NCBI RefSeq assembly: GCF_000835495.1
Contig: NW_015622544.1
Location: 3,004,855 to 3,068,854, forward strand
DNA: 64,000 nucleotides
Source of the DNA: Cladophialophora immunda
Taxonomy: Eukaryota > Ascomycota > Eurotiomycetes > Chaetothyriales > Herpotrichiellaceae
Direction of reading: 5' to 3'
In this document: piece by piece, positions 10,372-22,235 of the stretch
How positions within the stretch are numbered: position 1 is the first letter of the stretch
Layout: each line of letters opens with the position of its first letter
Position numbers and translations under genes: made by a program
Notes under the pieces: model-generated
The model's input: the letters and a program-made list of their open reading frames with translations, nothing else
The model's database searches: none
What the model was told of the DNA's origin: nothing

Positions 10372-12348
10372 TTATCGGCCAGGAGTTATTTCATAGCCCA
10401 GGAGCACCTCGGTTGAAGCACCTTCCCAGCCCCGGTTACCTCCAGCAGACAGCATGAAGCGACAAGCTGGATCGAGGTACAGGTGTGACACGACTCCAGT
10501 CCGATGGCCGGGCACGATCAAGAACGGGACTGTTGATCGTTGAGACTGTGACTCCTTTAGATCATACAATCTTAATATATCATAGGAAGCGCATATTAGA
10601 TGGCGTCCATTCGGCATGGCCTTGACTGATGTGACTGCACCACTGCCATTCGGAAATCGAAAAACTCGTTCGGGCCCTTTAAGCCCCTTGCGTAGGTCAT
10701 ATTCTTCGACAGTGTTGTTTCGCCGTCCTGCGTAGATGAAGTTGCCGTCCGGAGACCAACAGGCGCTCAGACACCAAGGAGGAGTGTTACGTGATAGAAT
10801 GCGCGCGACTGGTTTGGACTGCCTTCGATCCCAGACACGGATTGCCCCGTCAATAGACGTCGCAAGGAAAGTAGAGTCAGATGTAATCGGGGCTTCACTA
10901 TCCTGAAACTCGTTCTGGTTGTCGTCCTGCTTTTCGAGGTCCTCTGCATGTGGCAAGCCGTTGACGAACGTCTGCTCAACAGCGCTCTGCACGCCATTGG
11001 CAACTTCGGGGGCAGTTTCTGGGACATTTGAGTCGTCTTGAGCCGGAGCTGTGGGTTCTTGAGCAGCGGGATCTGAAGAGTCTAGCATCGGATGATCGAC
11101 TAGTTCTTCTGGTTGCGGACCATTTGCCATTGCGCGAGACATCTCATCGTCCTCTTCGCCGAAGGCGCCGTTCAGGTCACTACCATTGCCCATTACTCCC
11201 CCTGCTCCGCCTCCAAAGAGGTCGTCGTCATCATCGCCAAACAGAGAATCTGGAGTAGCAACTGTGGGATGATCTTGAGTATTGCGATCCGGAGGCTCAT
11301 TCTTGACACCATTGGTCAGTGGTTTACCATCGTTGGACGAGAACGTTCCATTGGTCACCACGACCTCTCCTGATTCGACTGGAACAGGCACCGACGATAG
11401 TGGGCGAGCTTCGATGGAAGATATCTGGCTGGTACTGGCGGCGAACGTGGTCCGTACCTGACCCGTGTTGAGATCCCAGTCTAAGACTGTCTTATCCCAA
11501 CTTCCGGACAGTAAACTTTTCTCGTCGGAGGAAATTGTAAGAACTGAGACTGCGGACGTGTGTTTCTGCAACAAGGCGATCTCTCTGCCTTCGTCGTGCC
11601 TGGTTGATTGCAGTCTAATGGGACCCGATGCAGTACCGGATAGTAGCCACAATCCTTGACTATGGCAAGCGAGGGAGTATACAGGAGATAGGGTTTGCGT
11701 GGTGTTTGGTCTAGCGTCCCAGTTCTCCCAATAAGTCATCAGAACTCCCGCTTTTACCACACTGTCGACGAAGGGGTGCCGTTGAGCCACCGTAAGAGCA
11801 AGCTTGAAGTTGACCGAATCAACCCAGTTGAATTTGCGAATATAACCATCCGAGCCCCCGGTAAAAACCCATCGCATATCTGCAGTAGTGGTGACAGCAT
11901 TGATAGATGTGCTGTGAGGAGCGGCGATGGTTGGGACGATATCATACGTAGACGCTTCGAGATATTCGGGGGAGATATTCGATTCTGCTGCTGCTGCTCG
12001 CGAGGAGTCGACTTGCGTAGACGAAGCCGGTTGAGTGCCTTCTTGTGTTGCATTCTGTTCTCCAGAGGCGTCCTCATTGTCGGATTGCTCAGACTGGCTT
12101 TCCGCATCTTCATCTTCATCGCCGTCGCCATCGCCCTCAGCCTCGGCCTCAGCCTCAGCGTCACCGTCACCGTCAGCGTCCCCATCTAAATCTGCGTCGC
12201 CGTCGCCGTCGCCGTCCACATCTTGATCCACGTCTCCATCGCCGTCCGCATCCGCATCCGCATCATCCAGATCTTGCATTGTCTCATCGTTGTCGTTGTC
12301 GAAACTGCCATCCTGAGATCGGTCGTCATCTTCATCGAATGCTGGCAT
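10372..12348 (-). CDS. spt8: SAGA complex subunit Spt8, WD40 protein, 658 aa
   Basis: An uninterrupted 658-codon frame. Residues 1 to about 110 are extremely acidic, with DADG/DGDG repeats. WD40 repeats follow from about 135 (TSINAVTTTADMRWVFTGGSDG, preceded by EYLEASTYDIVPTIAAPHS). An acidic insertion (about 350-480, LFGDDDDDLFGGG) separates the first repeats from the last ones (DGAIRVWDRRQSKPVARI; GNFIYAGRRNNTVEEYDLRKG). The signature YIRKFNWVDSVN and the final GYEI are typical of fungal Spt8. In yeast, Spt8 is the SAGA module that contacts TATA-binding protein. The nuclear coactivator role is inferred from the family. A TATA-like element lies just upstream at 12411-12417. Confidence 0.92.
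   Translation of the reverse strand: MPAFDEDDDRSQDGSFDNDNDETMQDLDDADADADGDGDVDQDVDGDGDGDADLDGDADGDGDAEAEAEAEGDGDGDEDEDAESQSEQSDNEDASGEQNATQEGTQPASSTQVDSSRAAAAESNISPEYLEASTYDIVPTIAAPHSTSINAVTTTADMRWVFTGGSDGYIRKFNWVDSVNFKLALTVAQRHPFVDSVVKAGVLMTYWENWDARPNTTQTLSPVYSLACHSQGLWLLSGTASGPIRLQSTRHDEGREIALLQKHTSAVSVLTISSDEKSLLSGSWDKTVLDWDLNTGQVRTTFAASTSQISSIEARPLSSVPVPVESGEVVVTNGTFSSNDGKPLTNGVKNEPPDRNTQDHPTVATPDSLFGDDDDDLFGGGAGGVMGNGSDLNGAFGEEDDEMSRAMANGPQPEELVDHPMLDSSDPAAQEPTAPAQDDSNVPETAPEVANGVQSAVEQTFVNGLPHAEDLEKQDDNQNEFQDSEAPITSDSTFLATSIDGAIRVWDRRQSKPVARILSRNTPPWCLSACWSPDGNFIYAGRRNNTVEEYDLRKGLKGPERVFRFPNGSGAVTSVKAMPNGRHLICASYDILRLYDLKESQSQRSTVPFLIVPGHRTGVVSHLYLDPACRFMLSAGGNRGWEGASTEVLLGYEITPGR
12116..12270 (-). 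repeat. Trinucleotide/hexanucleotide minisatellite inside spt8
   Basis: Degenerate GTC/GCC/ATC-type trinucleotides on the plus strand encode the Asp/Gly/Ala/Glu repeat of Spt8 on the minus strand. The same DNA opens long antisense frames rich in Ser/Pro or Arg/His, which are not real genes. Confidence 0.8.
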
Positions 12349-13306
12349 TATGCTGACTCATAGCCTGGAGGTGGCAGTATGGAATGGCGAGGTACTGCTG
12401 GCTACTGCCTTTATATACAAATTGCTGAAGTGCATAGATCGAGAGGAAACGATCTTGGGATCGTCTGTTGTGAGAGTTATTCCCAGACAGTGACAGACCC
12501 TAAGGTTGCGGCTCTCTATTGCACTATCCCGTCCCAGGTCTAGCGTCTTCGGAGTATATAATTCTCCGATCCGGGTTTGTCTAAGCAAACAGTTGTCTAT
12601 CAGAAAGCCTTCATACCTGTCTTCCCTTTCATAATCTCTTGTCGTTGACTATCATCATGTTTTGACAGTTCTACATCAATAACTGTGCCTTTCTAGAGTT
12701 CGAGGCTGACTCTCATTCTATCTGACGGAAGTACAGCACCAGTGCTCAGACTCGTTTTTGGCATTCAACACCAACCCAGTGCAGATTCTAACTTGATATT
12801 TACTACTTTGTGTCCAGGAAGCGGACAGCTTGTATGCCTAGATCGACTTTATTTGTCGTTCCGAAAGACAATATTCCAATCAGCACCACGGCCAAAGCAG
12901 GAAGGATAGACTACCACCTGGAACACTTCCCTGCTGCCAGCTATCGGGATTCGAGACAAGCCTCTTTAGTTTGATGTCTGGGTTGGTACTTTCGTCAAAC
13001 CACTAGCATGAAAGCTCCCTCCGTGAAGTATCGCATGATATGGAATATCCAGGTACTGAAAAAGTCTTAGACAGCCTCTTACCTTTGAACCGCCCGGACT
13101 CCGCGCCAGCCTACGCATCTCTTTGACGCACGTCTTCCCTATTGCACGCCAGCCCCCTGGGTCTGTGCCACCATCAGCCGTTCGGGTTCGCTTTTCTTCC
13201 TTGGACTGACTGGGAGATCACTTATCGCTTCATTGCACCCCTGGGCTGTTCTGAGCGGCTAACACAGGTTCCATCACCTCTCATGCACCTCTAAGGCTTC
13301 AGCACC
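12349..13306. promoter_or_regulatory. Divergent promoter region between spt8 and the helicase gene
   Basis: A 958 bp non-coding stretch between two divergently transcribed genes. On the minus strand TATATAA (plus-strand 12411-12417) lies about 65 bp before the spt8 ATG. No conserved protein-coding frame was seen. Confidence 0.45.
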
Positions 13307-16300
13307 ATGGCGTCCAGACGACGGTCAACCCACGGTGGGCGTGAGCCAGGGAATCATGCATCTAGGAGGAGTGCAGTTGGTATGACCAATCCACATTCCC
13401 GGAGCCTGTTCATTCACACCTCTTACCCCTACTCATTCTCTCCTGACTGATGGCTGACACCCCACGGAAACAGACACCAAAAATACTTTCATCCCGCCTG
13501 AGACTGGAGGTGAGTTCAAGACCATATTTGAGCCCAGCACCACAGACCACCTTGCCTCAGTTTTTCCTAGAGTCTAAATTTCCTCATTCTACATTAATTG
13601 AATGGAACGCGCTGACGACTCCTCAGAAATGAATACAGAGTTGTCGGAACGTTTCAAAAGTGCTCGCCGCTATCCAAACACTCACAATGCGGTGAGCAAC
13701 GCATTTGATGACAGGCCCAATCCCACTCTCTGTTTGGACATTCGTGACTATTACATGAAGCAAAGACAGATCCGGGCCACTTCAGACAAGGATGCCTGGC
13801 TTTCTCAGGATGAGATCCCCACAAAGCAGGAGCTGGCAGTTGGAGAAGCCACTCTCCTGCCAAACAAGATTGACAGCCCTTACAAGAGCAAGGAAAGATA
13901 CCTGAAAACCCACTATGCACTACTCAGGGAGGACGCCGTTGGTTGCCTTCGTGATGCTATTCAGGACTTCCGTCAGGACCCAGCGACGGGTGACACTACC
14001 AAGTTTTCAGTGTACGACCAAGTCCACATTGTTGGTTTTACTTTTGCCCGTCGAGGAGTTGCAGCCAGGATCAAATTCACAACGCGCCGGGCAGGAAGAC
14101 GCATCAAATGGGCCAACAGTAAAAGACTGGTCAGCGGCAGCATTGTCGCACTCATCCCAGCCAAAACCAAGGGTATAGATTTGAATGACATGGTTGTGGC
14201 CGTGATCGCAGCGAGGCCGTTGGCTGGCTTGTTGTGTGAACCTCCGGAGATCGACATCTACTTTGCTCGTCCTGAAGAAATCCAGCTCGACCCTCAAAAA
14301 GAGTGGCTCATGATCGAAGCAAAGCAAGGATACTTTGAAGCGTACCGTCACACATTGAAGGCCTTGCAGAAGCTAAGTCAAGAGACGTACGTGCCTTGGA
14401 TGTAAACTGTGCCTTCATGCGCTAATACCTCCTAGTTTCCCCATGTGCGATCACATCTGCCATCTTTCTCCCTCGGTCCATCCTCCTGCCTACATTCATG
14501 AGAATCCCACTCTCGATCTGAGCGCAGCTGCCTCTGTGGCGCAGAAGCCAGAATATTCCAAAGTCGATGTCACCAAAGATTGGCCTTCACCTCCCGCTGA
14601 CTCGTTAGACGATACGCAATGGGAGGCTTTGCAAGAGATTTTCACCAAGCGACTAGCCATTGTCCAGGGACCCCCAGGGACGGGGAAGACATATGTCTCG
14701 AGAATAGCACTTGAGATTCTGCATGCGAATCGATCGACGGCATCGGATCCACCTATCGTCGTTGCTGCCCAGACAAATCACGCTCTCGATCAGCTTTTGC
14801 AGCATATCTCTGTTTTTGAACCGAATTATATTCGACTGGGAGGCCGTTCTACCAATCCCGAAGTTCAGAAGCGGGCTTTGTTTGCAGTTCGGAAAAGCGA
14901 GCGACTCAAGCCAATGCCAGGTGGACTGCTCGGCAAAACGAACAGCCTCCTCAACAAACAAATCATCACCATGACCGAGATCTTGGAACCTTTTGCTATG
15001 TCAGGGCCAGACCCGTGGTCCACGGATCAGGTTTCCGGCCCCAAGGTGCTCGAGAAGCTAGGGGCTATCAGCGCTCAACAAGCCCAGTCACTCGAAGATG
15101 GTGCGTCTCAATGGGTCTCGACAACCACAGCAGTAGAAGGCCCCATGCAATTATGGTTGGATAAAGCGCTCGTACCCTTCGTGGTCAACTACACCCAAGA
15201 AAAGTATGGCTTCGAGGAAGTTGAGGATAACGATCTCGAATTTGAACAGCTCAGAGAAAACGAAGACTCCACTGGAGTCAATGATGAGGAGGACATCGAA
15301 TTGCTCAAAGGTCCATGGAAAGAACTTCATGACAGATTCATGGTGCAGGCCCCGTCACCAGCGGATCTCACTAGAGCTGCAAAGTTGCTGGATACGGTTT
15401 CGGATTTATGGAAGATCCCGTCCTCCTGGCGTGGTCCTGTTTACCATGTTATCCAGTCACGAGCGAAAGACGCAATTGCAGCCAAGTTCCGTGAGGCAGC
15501 TGTGGTCTACGGCCAACTCGTTAAAGACAATCTTGTTGGCAAATGGGAACAAGATGTTATCCATCTCCAACGAGCCTCTATTATCGGCATGACAACCACT
15601 GGTTTGAGCAAATATAGGACTCTCGTGTCAGCGGTTAAGCCAAAGATTATCCTCATTGAAGAGGCGGCCGAGGTTCTGGAAGCACCTATCGCAGTCGCAT
15701 GCGTGGAAAGCCTCGAGCATCTCATCCTTGTTGGGGATCATCAACAGCTTCAAGGTCACTGCAGCGTCAAGGATTTAGAAGGCGAACCTTTCTATCTGAA
15801 CGTGTCACTGTTTGAAAGACTGGTACGGAACAACATGTCTTTTAAAATGCTGCTTCACCAGCGACGAATGATGCCCGAATTTCGCCGACTCATCTCCGTC
15901 CTCTACCCGCACTTGAGGGATCATCCTAGTGTCGTCAATCGTGCGGTCAAATCCTGGGGTATGGGCAAGATCACATCATTCTTCTTCGACCACGACTGGT
16001 GGGAGGCAAAAGACGAGTCCCTCTCGACGTATAACCCGGAAGAGGCCAAATTTATTGCTGGGTTCTACCGTTACCTTTACAAGAATGGTATCGGCCCTTC
16101 GCAGATTACCGTACTTACCTTTTACAACGGACAACGCAAACGCATTCTCGTTGAGTTGAAAGCCTTCCCGGAACTTCGGAGCGTCAGCAGAATCAATGTG
16201 AAAACGGTCGATTCATGTAAGTAGAGTCTCGTCCAGCCCTGCTTTTTCTTGCCAGTCTCTGTTTTGTTTCTTCTCGAAGGAAGACGCAAATTGTTGGCAC

Positions 16301-17734
16301 TTGTGGCCTGTCCTCAGAATCCACGCAAACTCCAAACCCCATCGATTTCATTGGTGACTTGACTCTGACCTTGCCATAGACCAAGGAGAAGAGAACGACA
16401 TTGTCATTCTGTCTCTGGCCCGAAATAATGAAGAAGGCAAGATCGGCTTCTTGTCCAACGTCAACAGAACCTGTGTGGCTCTTTCACGGGCGAAATACGG
16501 GTTTTACCTTTTTGGAAATGCTAGGATTCTCATGAATGGGAGTGACTTGTGGAACACCGTCCTCACAATGCTCGAAGCAAATCCCAAGCGACGGGGCGAT
16601 GTTCTTCCCATTCAGTGTAAGCGACATGGCAGAACAACCTTGATGAAATATCCAGTAGACTGGGAAAATAATGAAGGGGGTTGCATGCAGCCTTGCGAGA
16701 CGATCTTGCGTTGCGGTCACCATTGCCCTCATCTCTGTCATCAAGACTCTCACGACGACGTCCAATGCACACACGACTGTTACAAGACGCTACGATGTGG
16801 CCATGAATGCAGCGGCCTATGTTCTCAAATATGCTTCTGCACTTGTGAGGCATTCACGAAATTCAATCAAGCTGAAGCGATGGCAGGCGAGCCTGTTGGA
16901 TTGTTGCCTGATACGAATGCTGAGAGAGGCAACAAATATGAGGATGTATGGGGTTCACAGACGAATGGTCAGAAGCTCACCCATAACGGCAGCGCATCTT
17001 GCTTACCTCTACAGGGTATCCCTCTCGCGAGTAGAAGCGGTGTCGGTCCACGCCGTATCTCAGCTTCGGGCCCTTGCATGAATTTTTCGCCTCCGACGCG
17101 CCCGGCACTCTCGAAGGCCGGAGACCGAGGGAGCGGAGCTCGCAACCCGGCATCACAGGGGATTTTCAAGACCGATTCATTATCTCCACAAAAGCAGGGC
17201 GAGCTCCGGAGAGGTTGGAAAGACTTTGCTGAGGGAGGTTTTGTCGCTGATGACGAGCGTCTATACTCGCTCACGTCGCAATCATCGCCGAGCCGGCAGC
17301 GAAGCGGACCTTCCGGAATCGACTCTGGGCTATCTTCAAGCGCTCAGTGTGAGCCTCAAGGAAACTCTCAGGCGTTGTCAATCAAAGAAGAAGCTGTGGT
17401 GGCCATGAACAACGGCAGAACGAGATTCCTGCACGAATACCAACCCCAAGGTGCCCACAGCAGAGATGTATTGCACACCGAGCCACTCCGCAGAGGTCAA
17501 TTTGGAGACGACAGTCGCACTGTCGTACAAATGAACCCAGCTTCCACCGTGGCAGGAAAGTCAGACAATGACGAGTTGAAGCGCAAGCCAGACCCGAGCA
17601 GTGCTGTGGAGAGCAATGAACGGAGCACTCCAGAACCGAAACAGCCATCAGCAGTGCCTACCAAAGAAGAGAAGACCGCCAGTGATATTCTGGACGACTT
17701 GAGAGAGTTTGATGGGTATCTCCGGAACTCTTGA
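13307..17734 (+). CDS. Superfamily 1 helicase with NF-X1-type zinc fingers (ZNFX1/Hrr1/SAD-3 type), 1334 aa
   Basis: Five exons, 13307-13379, 13474-13509, 13627-14386, 14436-16216 and 16380-17734, join in phase to 1335 codons. UPF1-like helicase motifs are clear: Walker A GPPGTGKT (about 368-375), Walker B ILIEEAAEV (about 697, EEAA instead of DEAA), LILVGDHQQL, and TVDSYQGEENDIVILSLARN, which is formed across the last intron. Motif VI follows (RTCVALSRAKYGFYLFG, about 915). NF-X1-type Cys/His repeats lie at about 985-1035 (CGHHCPHLCHQ; CGHECSGLC). The remaining 300 residues are low-complexity. Related proteins include human ZNFX1, fission yeast Hrr1 (RNA-directed RNA polymerase complex) and Neurospora SAD-3. 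A role in RNA silencing is therefore plausible but inferred. Confidence 0.88.
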
Positions 17735-18680
17735 ATGGGCGTGACAGAGACAGTTAGGCGTCGTCCATGGGATTGTTGTTGGAGTAGAAGCCGACGAGAC
17801 GCAGCAAGATCTCGATCGACAGGGTGTTGCAGAGGGTTGTGGCACTGGGGACCGTGGATAATGGAGAAGATGGCACGGTCAGTGAACAACACCAACGAAG
17901 GGGCACAAGGCTGCTGTCGTTTGTGTGTGTATGAGATATTCACAACTGGGCAGGGGAAACAAAACAGTGATGCTCGCCTGTGGCCCTGAGCGATGGAGTT
18001 ATCGACGGGAAATTCTGCGTTTGTAGGTGGCTACATGCTTGATTCCATTCGTACTGGCTTCATCAAATCATGAGCCCTGAAATTGAGAAGTAACTCTACA
18101 GGGTATTAAAGAGTCTTCATGTTGCTTGCTTTGTGCAATGCGTTGATCTTTCCCCCACAGCAGGCGGACAGAAGACCTTGAAAAGTTCAGACACAACCAG
18201 TTCCCAAACTTGATCCTTTTTCGACACATCTGGACATCCAAAATAACATGCTTTGACTTTCCTTTACAGAAGTTGGTGCGTCCCAATGACGCGAAGCGGG
18301 ATATGGTTTCGTTTCGTCGTGACCACCAAGAAACCGAACTCCTCCGCTGCTTCTATACGCCGGTGTTCCGCTATCCTAGGTGTCGGATCCAATAATCTCC
18401 ACCTCCCCGGCCGCTGTAAATGCGCGCTAAGATGTAGGAAATGGCATCGCTTTACTCGTCTGCTGTGGCAGCTTTGGATGGCGTCAGCCTTGAAGCCGAG
18501 GTCGCGACTTGAGCGAACGTGGGATTGACCTTTCATATCAACTCCAGTGCTGTAGGAGAGAGGTAGAGAGGTAGGGCTTTGTCCCAATGTGGGTGGTTCT
18601 GTCGAAGCAAGAAGCCAACTGGTCAATACCACCCGAACCCGTTCGTCAAGGCGCGTATATTTTGCTCAACTTTCTCATAG
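17735..18680. other. Gap between convergent helicase and X325 genes
   Basis: A 946 bp stretch between two stop codons facing each other. It contains no frame with conserved features and should hold both 3' UTRs. Confidence 0.4.
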
Positions 18681-19465
18681 TTACAGTAATAGCAGGCCAA
18701 GAGCTACAGCCAGTGCAGTGCTCAAATAGCCATACCTGCTGCTTGATAATTCTATTGAGTCAGATGTCAAAGAAGAAGTTGTAAAGATCAGGTCGCTCGT
18801 GATCTGACTCGAGTTGAAGCAGTTGCTGGCATTGACTTCTGGGACATCTTCGGGTTCCGCAAAGGTGATGTCGACACAGTTGTACAGTGCGGCGCCATGG
18901 ACTGCAGTCTCGATGAGCTGGATTGTGGCATTATCTCCGACGTTGACTGTGAGGTTGGCAGGGAGAGGAACTTGGGGGAAGCAGAAACTTCCTGGGTATG
19001 GATCTTTGCTGGGCCCAATGATTTGAACTCCGTTGAGCATGACATTGGACATATTTTGAGGGGTTGTCCCGAGACCAAGATTGATGTAGATGAAGGCTGT
19101 GCCGTGGCCTTGGAACCAACCCGGTTGGAATGCGACTGCACCGCCTTTTAGCGGCCATTTGGTACGATTTTGCGAGGTGGGCATGCCGCCGCCTGCAAGA
19201 GTCAGTCAGGTCGGTGAAAGACGGAAATTGTCAGGAAACACATACAAGGATACATCCATTGCATTCCATATGGGTAAAGATAGTCCTGTTCTGCCGCGGA
19301 ATCTCCAATTGCATATTGCCCCAGCCCATGTGTCTCTACTGTCGTACCATTCGACCGTAGGTTGTCACCCCTCCACCCGGGGTACGTGATGACTGTGTGC
19401 GCGGAGACGAGGCTGAGAAGCGAGAAGAGGACGAGTGCCATTCTCGAGGTCGATGTGCACGGCAT
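18681..19465 (-). CDS. GPI-anchored X325/BIM1-like copper-binding protein (LPMO-like fold), 243 aa
   Basis: Exons 19465-19246 and 19192-18681 (minus strand) join across a 53 bp intron. A signal peptide ends in SLLSLVSA and leaves a mature N-terminus HTVITYPGWRGDNL. An N-terminal His after the signal is the hallmark of the copper histidine brace. MQWMYPCGGG spans the intron, followed by NRTKWPLKGGAVAF, ALYNCVDITF and other segments typical of the X325 family. Family members bind copper, lack proven polysaccharide oxidation, and act in copper uptake (Cryptococcus Bim1). A Ser-rich linker and a hydrophobic C-terminus (STALAVALGLLLL) suggest a GPI anchor. A second in-frame ATG at 19441 would give a tighter signal peptide. 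Confidence 0.88.
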
Positions 19466-21048
19466 CCTGGCAAAATCCGTCTCTTTGGTGTCGGCTTACT
19501 TCCTAGGACTGCGGTTTCGACTGTGTCGAGACGAAGATGGCACAGTCAAGTGTTCTTCAAGTGTTGCTGACTTGGTGGCCGATGTGGTCGAGGGAGGTCT
19601 TGAGAGGCAGGGCCAACGAGGTCGCAGGTGGGGAGCTTCTGTCGAGATGGAAGACCCTCGAGGAGCCATGATAACGAGCGCATCGGATTGTTATTAAGGT
19701 CTTTTCCCCTGTGGCCAGGTGGGATGGGGTAATGCAGGGCATGATTAGGCCAGACGGGCAACCGCCCAGAAATGAAGCGTGGAAACGCCGTGACTGGGCT
19801 CTTGGGACGTGAGCACTGGGTGTATGGCGCACCGTGAGTGGTTTGTGAGGGCGGGTGGCACTTTTCGGAGAGTGTGAAAGGCAAAGAGCAGGGTTGACAG
19901 GTCTGGCGCAGCTGTGATAGCGGATCTGATTCGACGCAAGGCACCAGACAGCACCAAGTGGTAAATGCCCGTCGGTGGACATCAATTGGCCAGCGGAGGA
20001 CGGGGTGGGCAGGTGGTGGACAGAGCTGGATGGCTGCTGGCTGGAGCTGGATAGAAATCAACTTGCTAAGCGCCGAGATGTGACAAGGGTGTGGGAGATG
20101 CAGGTGTTGGTCCACCGTCCACCGTCCACCTCACTTACTGTCTCTCGCTCACACTGCGGTGTTGCCCTTCCCCGCCCACCAAGTCAAGCAAGTCAAGCAC
20201 TTTCGGAGTCTCCCCTCCTCCTAAGCAGGTACGAGTAGAGAATGTCGCCTTATCTCAACACCACACATTTCCCGGCGGCTGCACAGATTGCGCATCACTG
20301 TGCAAGTCAGGAGAGAAACAACACCCGTCACCACTTGAGAAGTGCGCCACGCCACCACTCCGTCCGGAAGGCGGAAACAGCTTTTCTTAGGTCTTACTCT
20401 CGACCAGGTGTGCTGAAATGGCCGGCCTGAAGCCGTGGTTCGGCACGTCAATCGATCCCTTTGTGTAGCCAAATGTTCCTTGCCCTTGCTACCGCCGACT
20501 TGGTTAGCTGCTGCCGAGTCCAAGTCCGGCCTTGCTGCATTTGGCCTGTTCTGGGCTGCATCTCTGGAATCTCGTCCATTCGCTCTGATAAGGCTACCAT
20601 GCTCTTCGTGACCACTCCCTTCAGCCTCGCCTTCAACATCCACCTTGATGATCAAGAAACTGCTCTGGTATAGTCTGTGAACTTGGGTTTCTGAGTGTCC
20701 ATGGAGTTCAGTCCGTCGTCTACCCTGTCTTTTAGTCCGCTTCTCCTCGTCGGCTTGGATATGGCTCAAGTAAGCCAGTTTGAATGCCTCCGGACGAGCT
20801 CAACACCGAGCATCGCCGTGCAGCTTTCAAACTGAATGATGTAAATGCATCATGGATTACAAATAAACCATGCCGATAGAAACTTCGAGTGTGTGAACCT
20901 GTCTATATAATGTGCTGACTCGACCGAAGGATGTCGTGGTGCACAGCAATCCATCAATCGGCAATTTCAACAATATCTCCTTTATACCACGTCTCTCACA
21001 AGAACAGACACCAAGGAACAAATTGCTCGCGAAATCTCCGATATCAAT
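19466..21048. other. Divergent upstream region of the X325 and SDR genes
   Basis: A 1.58 kb gap upstream of both neighbouring genes. Open frames on the minus strand (19546-20115, 20221-20769) have no conserved motif and biased composition, and I do not accept them as genes. A TATATAA at 20904-20910 lies about 140 bp before the SDR start and could be its TATA box. Confidence 0.4.
20904..20910 (+). promoter_or_regulatory. Probable TATA box of the SDR gene
   Basis: TATATAA about 139 bp upstream of the ATG at 21049, in otherwise AT-poor DNA. Position and sequence fit a fungal TATA element with a leader of about 100 nt. Confidence 0.4.
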
Positions 21049-21881
21049 ATGCCATCCTACTTGGTGACAGGCGCCAATCGTGGCCTTGGAGTAAGTCAGA
21101 AACCAGAACATTCAATCACGATCTACTAACTCTTCTGTAGTACGGTTTCGTGAAGTATCTGGCCCAAAATCCAGAGAATACCATCATCGGGATTGTCCGC
21201 GACAAAGCTGCCGCAGACAAGTCTGTCGCTGCCGATGGCCTCAAGAATGTCACCATGATCCAGGCCGAAGTCGCCGACCACAAGTCGCTGTTGACCGCCA
21301 GAGAAAAAGTGGCTCAAATTACCGGTGGTTCGCTGGACTACTTGATCAACAATGCCGCCCTCATCGACACAACAACTCAGGGCAAGGGTCTGGACGACTT
21401 CGAAGATGCACCCGACGTCCTGGACAAGGGGCTGGTCGACTCTTTCAACGTCAATGTCGTGGGAGTGATCCACGTCATCAACGTCTTCCTTCCGCTCATC
21501 AAGAAGGGATCTGCAAAGAAAGTCGTTCTCATCTCCAGTGGAATGGCGGATCCGGATCTCGTCAACTCCGGGGTCTTTGCCGATGGCCCTTACACCATCA
21601 GCAAGGCTGCGGCGAATATGGCGGTCTTCAAATATAACGCAAAATACAAGAAGGAAGGCATTTTGTTCTTTGCACTGTCACCCGGAGTGGTGGCAACCTG
21701 GCCGGAGGGAGAAGAAGAGCCCCCAGTGATCGCAGAATTCAGGAAGAACGCTCCGGGGTGGAAAGGTCCTCTGACTCCACGAGAATCAGCCGAAGCCTGC
21801 CTGAAGGTGATACATGATTTCAACGCCGAAGAAAACGGTGGCTCTTTTGTGTCTCACCACGGTAACAAGCAGTGGTTGTGA
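21049..21881 (+). CDS. Short-chain dehydrogenase/reductase, 260 aa
   Basis: Exon 1 (21049-21090) encodes MPSYLVTGANRGLG. A 50 bp intron with a CTAAC branch site follows, and exon 2 is 21141-21881. The first exon supplies the TGxxxGxG nucleotide-binding motif. NNAA lies near residue 90, and the catalytic Ser and Tyr-x-x-x-Lys (SSGM..GPYTISKAAANM) sit at about 160-185. The length is normal for a classical SDR using NAD(P)H. It resembles fungal norsolorinic-acid-ketoreductase-like or CsgA-like SDRs, whose substrates are mostly unknown. Without the small first exon the protein would lack its cofactor motif, which supports this model. Confidence 0.9.
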
Positions 21882-22235
21882 GATTGTGGGAGAACAGGTG
21901 GTTTGAACAATAAAACGTCCTCATTCCTGCACTTCTGAGCCTTGCCGGTTGATCTTCGGCATCACACTTCGTAATGTCACAATTTGTGGCCCAAGTATTA
22001 ATTATCTCTGTCCCCGACGTAGATATGTTCTGCTGCTGCAGACAAATTCCTCGAACAAGGCCAAATCGCCTTGACATGCATGCGTGGTGTTCGCAGTCAA
22101 CGACCCGTATGCAGCACCCTTTAGACCGCCGCACCCTTCACTCTCGGCGCGATCCCCGCCTGGCGCTTTGCTGCCCACCAAGCCACCCCTTCAGACTCCC
22201 CCCTTGAGGTTGAGTTCACGGACTTGGCTCACGAA
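21882..22235 (+). promoter_or_regulatory. Short gap and promoter of the SRR1-like gene
   Basis: A 354 bp gap between two co-directional genes. It must contain the SDR terminator and the SRR1-like promoter. No distinct motif was recognised. Confidence 0.35.

Noticed and set aside
12035..12356. Plus-strand frames rich in Ser/Pro or Arg/His
   Set aside because: They are shadows of the acidic repeat of Spt8 on the minus strand.
19546..20769. Minus-strand frames of 189 and 182 codons between the X325 and SDR genes
   Set aside because: Low-complexity composition with no hydrophobic pattern, domain or splice-supported extension.
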